Assembly (NCBI RefSeq): GCF_001984105.1
Contig: NZ_MTQM01000009.1
Location: 1-64,000 of the forward strand
Reading direction: 5' to 3'
Source: Microbacterium sp. CSI-V
GTDB lineage: Bacteria > Actinomycetota > Actinomycetes > Actinomycetales > Microbacteriaceae
Length of the DNA stretch: 64,000 bases
In this document: in pieces, positions 60,452 to 64,000 of the stretch
Numbering within the stretch: position 1 is the stretch's first letter
Layout of the letters: each line of letters opens with the position of its first letter
Program-made: the position numbers and the translations under genes
Notes under the pieces: generated by a model
What the model was told of the DNA's origin: nothing
Databases searched by the model: none
What the model saw: the letters and a program-made list of their open reading frames with translations, nothing else

Positions 60452-61378
60452 TCAGCCCAGCCGGCCGCGGCGATCGTCGTCGCCCGGTCGATTCGCGAGG
60501 AAGCGCTCGAGTTCCGCCGCCAGTTCGTCGGCGCTCGGCAGATCGCCGGTGTGGATGATGGGCGTCGCCTGCGTCGAGCCCGCCATGTACGCGTCGTAGC
60601 GCTCCTCGAGGCCCTGCAGCATGCGCGTGAGCTCTTCGCTGCCCTCGACCTGCTCGGTGACCTTCCCGAGGAACTCGCGGTTCTCTTCACGCAGCACTTC
60701 GCCGGAGAAGACGAGTCCCGTGGCGACGGTCAGGCTGTCGAGACCGGCCAGCGCCGCCGCGGGGTACTCGGTGTCGCCGAGGTAGTGCGGGACGAGAAGG
60801 GCGAAACCGGCGATCTTCGCCCCGGCTTCGGCGAACCGGTACTCGAGCAGATGACCCACCGTGGAAGGGATCTGCGTGTGCGGGCGCCAGACCGAGTGCG
60901 CCTCGGCGAGGTCGCTTCGAGTACCGCTCACCGTGGTGCCGATCGGGCGGGTGTGGGGCACGGGCATGGGAATGGCGTGCACCCAGGTGATCGAGGACAC
61001 CTGGAGGCCGGCGCTGAGTTCGAGCACGCTCTCGGCGAACGCCTCCCAGAGGAAGTCGGGTTCGTACCCCGCGAGCAGGAGGAACGGATGACCGAGCGAG
61101 TCGTGTGCGAGTGAGAGCTCGAGACGCGGGGGCCGGTAGTCCGTCAGGTGGTCTTCGACGAAGGTGATGACGGGACGCCGCGCGCGGTAGTCGAGCAGCG
61201 TGTCGTTGTCGAAGACCACGACGGGGTGGGGTTCGAGATCGTCGCGGAAGTACTCGACCAGACGGGTGACCGCTCCGCCCGCGTCGGTGAATCCGGTGAG
61301 CGCGATGACCAGCGGGAGCCCGGATGGCACCGGCGGCGCGGCGGGGGCGCGGTCGTACAGCGGTGCGGGATGCGGCAT
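60452..61378 (-). CDS. PAC2-family (proteasome assembly chaperone-like) protein
   Basis: This 308-residue protein of the PAC2 fold has VIALTGFTDAGGAVTRLVEYF, VVVFDNDTLLDYRARRP, HDSLGHPFLLLAGYEPDFLWEAF and AIPMPVPHTRPIGTTVSGTR. Actinobacteria carry several such genes. The Rv2714-like group is usually near sigA and dxs-region genes, as here, and its role is unproven. TAGAGT (61385-61390) ends 6 nt before the ATG, with GGAGG between, so both leaderless and SD-led starts are possible. It is divergent from pepA. Confidence 0.9.
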   Translation of the reverse strand: MPHPAPLYDRAPAAPPVPSGLPLVIALTGFTDAGGAVTRLVEYFRDDLEPHPVVVFDNDTLLDYRARRPVITFVEDHLTDYRPPRLELSLAHDSLGHPFLLLAGYEPDFLWEAFAESVLELSAGLQVSSITWVHAIPMPVPHTRPIGTTVSGTRSDLAEAHSVWRPHTQIPSTVGHLLEYRFAEAGAKIAGFALLVPHYLGDTEYPAAALAGLDSLTVATGLVFSGEVLREENREFLGKVTEQVEGSEELTRMLQGLEERYDAYMAGSTQATPIIHTGDLPSADELAAELERFLANRPGDDDRRGRLG

Positions 61379-61463
61379 GCCTCCACTCTACGAGCCGTGT
61401 CCGACACGACGACGGCGGTGCGTCCCGCTGCTAGCGAACACCCGCGAACCTAGGATGGAAGCT

Positions 61464-62930
61464 ATGCCATTCCCCTCCGTGACGTACTCCGATGTCCCCG
61501 TCCTCGACTCCGGCGCCGATGCGATCCTCCTGGTGGTCGCGAAGTCCGACGGCTCGGAGCCGGACCCCGCGGGATGGGACGGTCTGAAGGCTTCGCTCGC
61601 CGCCGTGGGTTTCTCCGGCGGCGCCGGTTCGTTCCAGCGGGTGCACGTCCCCGGTGTGACCCTCCCGGTCGCGGTGGTCGGCGCGGGCGCGGCGCCGGAC
61701 GTGGCCGCCCTTCGGGATGCGGTCGGTACGGGCCTGCGCCAGCTGACGGGTTTCGAGCACGTCGCGGTGCAGCCGCTGGTGGATGCCGCCTGGGCTCCGC
61801 TCGCCGAGGGTGCGGCGCTGGGCGGTTACCGTTTCGCCGGGTACAAGAGCGAGACGCCGAAGGCCCGCGCGTCCCGCGTGAGCGTCCACGGGACGACGCC
61901 GCCCACGGATGCCGAGCAGACCGGGGTTGCGGCGGTCGCCGGTGCGGTCGCGCTCGTGAAGGACCTCGTGACGACGCCCGCCGAGTGGCTCGGTCCGGCC
62001 GACTTCGCCGACGCCGCCGTCGCGGCCGTCGAGGGCCTTCCCGTCACGGTGACCGTGCTCGACGAGCACGCGCTCGCGGACGGCGGCTACGGCGGCATCC
62101 TCGGCGTCGGCCAGGGCTCGGATCGTCCGCCGCGCCTGGTCCACCTCGAATACTCCCCCGTCGATGCCGACCGCCACGTCGCCCTCGTGGGCAAGGGCAT
62201 CACGTTCGACACCGGCGGGCTGTCGCTGAAGCCCGCGGCATCCATGGTCGGGATGAAGTACGACATGTGCGGTGCCGCGACGGTGCTCGCCGTGCTCCGG
62301 GCCGCCGCCGAGATAGCTCTGCCGGTCCGGGTGAGCGCCTGGCTGTGCATCGCCGACAACATGCCGTCGGGTCGCGCGACGCGCCCGGGCGACGTGCTGC
62401 GCATGCTGGACGGCACCACTGTCGAGGTGCTGAACACCGACGCCGAGGGGCGCCTGGTGCTCGCCGACGGGCTCGTCGCCGCGAGCCGCGAGAACCCCGA
62501 CCTCATCGTCGACGTGGCCACCCTCACGGGCGCGATCACGGTCGCTCTGGGCAACCGCCACACCGGGGTGATGGGCGACGACGAGGCGGTGGCCGAGTAT
62601 CTCGCCGCCGCGGGCCGCGTGGCCGAGCTCGCCTGGCAGCTCCCCCTCCCCGCGCACATGGTCGACGAGCTGGACTCCCCCATCGCCGACCTGCAGAACG
62701 CCAAGATCGGCGACCCGGCGGGCGGGTCCCTGTTCGCCGGCCTCTTCCTGCGGCATTTCGTCGGGCGCGTCTCCGAGGATGCCGACGCTCCGCGCATTCC
62801 GTGGGTGCACCTGGACATCGCCGGTGTCGGGATGAACAAATCCGCCCCGCACGGGTTCACGGACAAGGGCGTGACGGGCGCCACGGTGCGTTCGCTCGTC
62901 GAACTCCTCTCCGCGGGGAGCGCGCGGTGA
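61464..62930 (+). CDS. pepA: leucyl aminopeptidase (M17)
   Basis: This 488-residue M17 metallopeptidase has the dinuclear metal and catalytic residues in VGKGITFDTGGLSLKPAASMVGMKYDMCGAA and NTDAEGRLVLADGL, with ENMPSG-like ADNMPSGRATRPGDVL between. It removes N-terminal residues from peptides in the cytoplasm. TAGGAT (61451-61456) ends 7 nt before ATG 61464, so I choose that start over ATG 61455. Its stop overlaps the lpdA GTG. Confidence 0.96.
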   Translation: MPFPSVTYSDVPVLDSGADAILLVVAKSDGSEPDPAGWDGLKASLAAVGFSGGAGSFQRVHVPGVTLPVAVVGAGAAPDVAALRDAVGTGLRQLTGFEHVAVQPLVDAAWAPLAEGAALGGYRFAGYKSETPKARASRVSVHGTTPPTDAEQTGVAAVAGAVALVKDLVTTPAEWLGPADFADAAVAAVEGLPVTVTVLDEHALADGGYGGILGVGQGSDRPPRLVHLEYSPVDADRHVALVGKGITFDTGGLSLKPAASMVGMKYDMCGAATVLAVLRAAAEIALPVRVSAWLCIADNMPSGRATRPGDVLRMLDGTTVEVLNTDAEGRLVLADGLVAASRENPDLIVDVATLTGAITVALGNRHTGVMGDDEAVAEYLAAAGRVAELAWQLPLPAHMVDELDSPIADLQNAKIGDPAGGSLFAGLFLRHFVGRVSEDADAPRIPWVHLDIAGVGMNKSAPHGFTDKGVTGATVRSLVELLSAGSAR

Positions 62931-64000
62931 CCGAGTTCACGGCCGACGTCGTCGTCCTCGGCGGGGGCAGCGGCGGCTATGCCGCCGCCCTGCGGCTCGC
63001 CGAGCTGGGCAAGGACGTCGTCCTCGTCGAGAAGGACAAGCTCGGCGGCACCTGCCTGCACCGGGGCTGCATCCCCACGAAGGCGCTGCTGCACGCGGCC
63101 GAGGTCGCCGACGCGGCTCGCGGTGCGGGCGACATCGGCGTCCTGGCGTCGTTCGGGGGGATCGACCCCGCCGGCGTCCGGGCCTACCGCGAAGGCATCG
63201 TCGCGAAGGAGTTCAAGGGCCTCGAGGGGCTCATCTCCGCGCGCGGCATCCGCGTGGTCCGGGGCGAGGGCTCGCTCGAGAGCGGCGCGACCGTGCGGGT
63301 GGGCGACGACGTCTACCGCGGGTCGGACGTGATCCTCGCGACCGGGTCCTACAGTCGGACGCTCCCGGGGCTCGACATCGGGGGTCGCGTCCTCACCAGC
63401 GAGCAGGCGCTCGACCTGGATGTCGTGCCCGAGCGCGTGGTCGTGCTCGGCGGCGGGGTCATCGGCGTGGAGTTCGCGAGCGTGTGGCGATCGTTCGGCG
63501 TCGAGGTGACGATCGTCGAGGCGCTCCCCCATCTGCTGCCCGCGGAGGACGTCTCCTCCAGCAAGTCGCTGGAACGCGCGTTCCGCAAACGCGGGATCGG
63601 GTTCCAGCTCGGGCGGCGCTTCTCCTCCGTGACGCAGACCGAGTCCGCCGTGACCGTGAGCCTCGACGACGGGACGAACCTCGAGGCCGACTACGTCCTC
63701 GTCGCGGTCGGCCGGGGGCCTGCCACCGCGGGTCTGGGGTTCGAGGACGCGGGTGTCCGGCTCGACCGCGGGTTCGTCCAGACCGACGAGCGACTGCGCA
63801 CCACGGCCCCGCACGTCTGGGCCGTCGGAGATATCGTGCCCGGGCTCCAGCTCGCGCACCGCGGCTTCCAGCAGGGCATCTTCGTGGCGGAGGAGATCGC
63901 CGGTCTGTCTCCCGTCCTCGTGCCCGACGTCGACGTGCCGCGCGTCGCCTACTCGCACCCCGAGGTCGCCTCCGTTGGGCTGACGGAAGCACAAGCCCAG
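62927..64000 (+). CDS. lpdA: dihydrolipoyl dehydrogenase (5' part, runs off the window)
   Basis: The first 358 codons are present. FAD-binding VVVLGGGSGGYAAALRLAELGKDV is followed by the redox disulfide GGTCLHRGCIPTKALLHAAE and NAD-binding VVLGGGVIGVEFASVWRSFG. The second FAD site reads HVWAVGDIVPGLQLAHRGFQQG and the interface domain begins VAYSHPEVASVGLTEAQ. It is the E3 subunit of 2-oxo-acid dehydrogenases. About 100 C-terminal residues, including the His-Glu pair, lie beyond the window. GTGA overlap couples it to pepA. The downstream neighbour is expected to be the E2 subunit (sucB/bkdC type). Confidence 0.96.
   Translation, partial: MTEFTADVVVLGGGSGGYAAALRLAELGKDVVLVEKDKLGGTCLHRGCIPTKALLHAAEVADAARGAGDIGVLASFGGIDPAGVRAYREGIVAKEFKGLEGLISARGIRVVRGEGSLESGATVRVGDDVYRGSDVILATGSYSRTLPGLDIGGRVLTSEQALDLDVVPERVVVLGGGVIGVEFASVWRSFGVEVTIVEALPHLLPAEDVSSSKSLERAFRKRGIGFQLGRRFSSVTQTESAVTVSLDDGTNLEADYVLVAVGRGPATAGLGFEDAGVRLDRGFVQTDERLRTTAPHVWAVGDIVPGLQLAHRGFQQGIFVAEEIAGLSPVLVPDVDVPRVAYSHPEVASVGLTEAQAQ

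Overview
The window is one contiguous piece of a very GC-rich (roughly 70%) chromosome. Gene content and order point to a high-GC Gram-positive bacterium, most likely Microbacteriaceae and close to Microbacterium. This is inferred from families such as DUF3000, DUF3093, DUF3159, DUF3710, DUF4193, DUF7455, DUF7882 and SepH, from an actinobacterial-type ParE, and from gene blocks I recall from mycobacteria. No similarity search was run. I see no prophage, insertion sequence or CRISPR array. The window begins in intergenic DNA and ends inside lpdA.

Layout. 1-6.1 kb: a YtxH-like gene, rpsD, a DUF1361 membrane protein, rarA, a small membrane protein, a DUF349 protein and an AbiEi-like protein whose start codon lies inside a terminator-like hairpin. 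6.2-16.3 kb, leftward: pdxS-pdxT-yebC-ruvC-ruvA-ruvB-yajC-secD-secF-rel, covering PLP synthesis, Holliday-junction processing, protein export and the stringent response. 16.4-18.6 kb: a divergent MocR-type regulator coupled to pdxY. 18.6-25 kb: a lipoprotein, thrS with a HIT gene, an ArsB-like permease, two flavin/F420-type oxidoreductases and small hypothetical genes. 25.1-25.7 kb: four tRNA genes. 25.7-28.3 kb: an accessory patch with a long hairpin, a tandem repeat and an orphan MazF/PemK-like gene, then amt behind a GlnR-like box. 28.3-42.5 kb: zapE, sulfurtransferase, sufE, a hydrolase, DUF3000, an RNase D-like gene, fadAB, dxs and acnA (with a 24-bp AT-rich palindrome upstream). 42.5-52.5 kb: DUF3159-DUF3710-dut, DUF3093, DUF4193, sepH, a phosphatase and convergent parC/parE.

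The most unusual part is 52.6-60.2 kb. The primary sigma factor gene is translationally coupled to a CofE-like amide ligase, followed by a MurJ-type flippase. Nearby are two divergent paralogous ATP-grasp ligases and two overlapping alanine-racemase-like genes. One racemase-like protein keeps the PLP lysine but lacks the catalytic tyrosine motif. The other keeps the tyrosine domain but has lost the lysine. Together they could form one complete active site. I read the cluster as a candidate system that makes a D-amino acid and ligates it into an exported, lipid-linked envelope component.

Two window-wide patterns stand out. The heptamer GGATGCC/GGCATCC occurs about 110 times by my manual scan, against about 15 expected from base composition, in both orientations equally. 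At least ten genes also have a TANNNT -10-like hexamer ending 6-7 nt before the start codon, which is the geometry of leaderless transcription.
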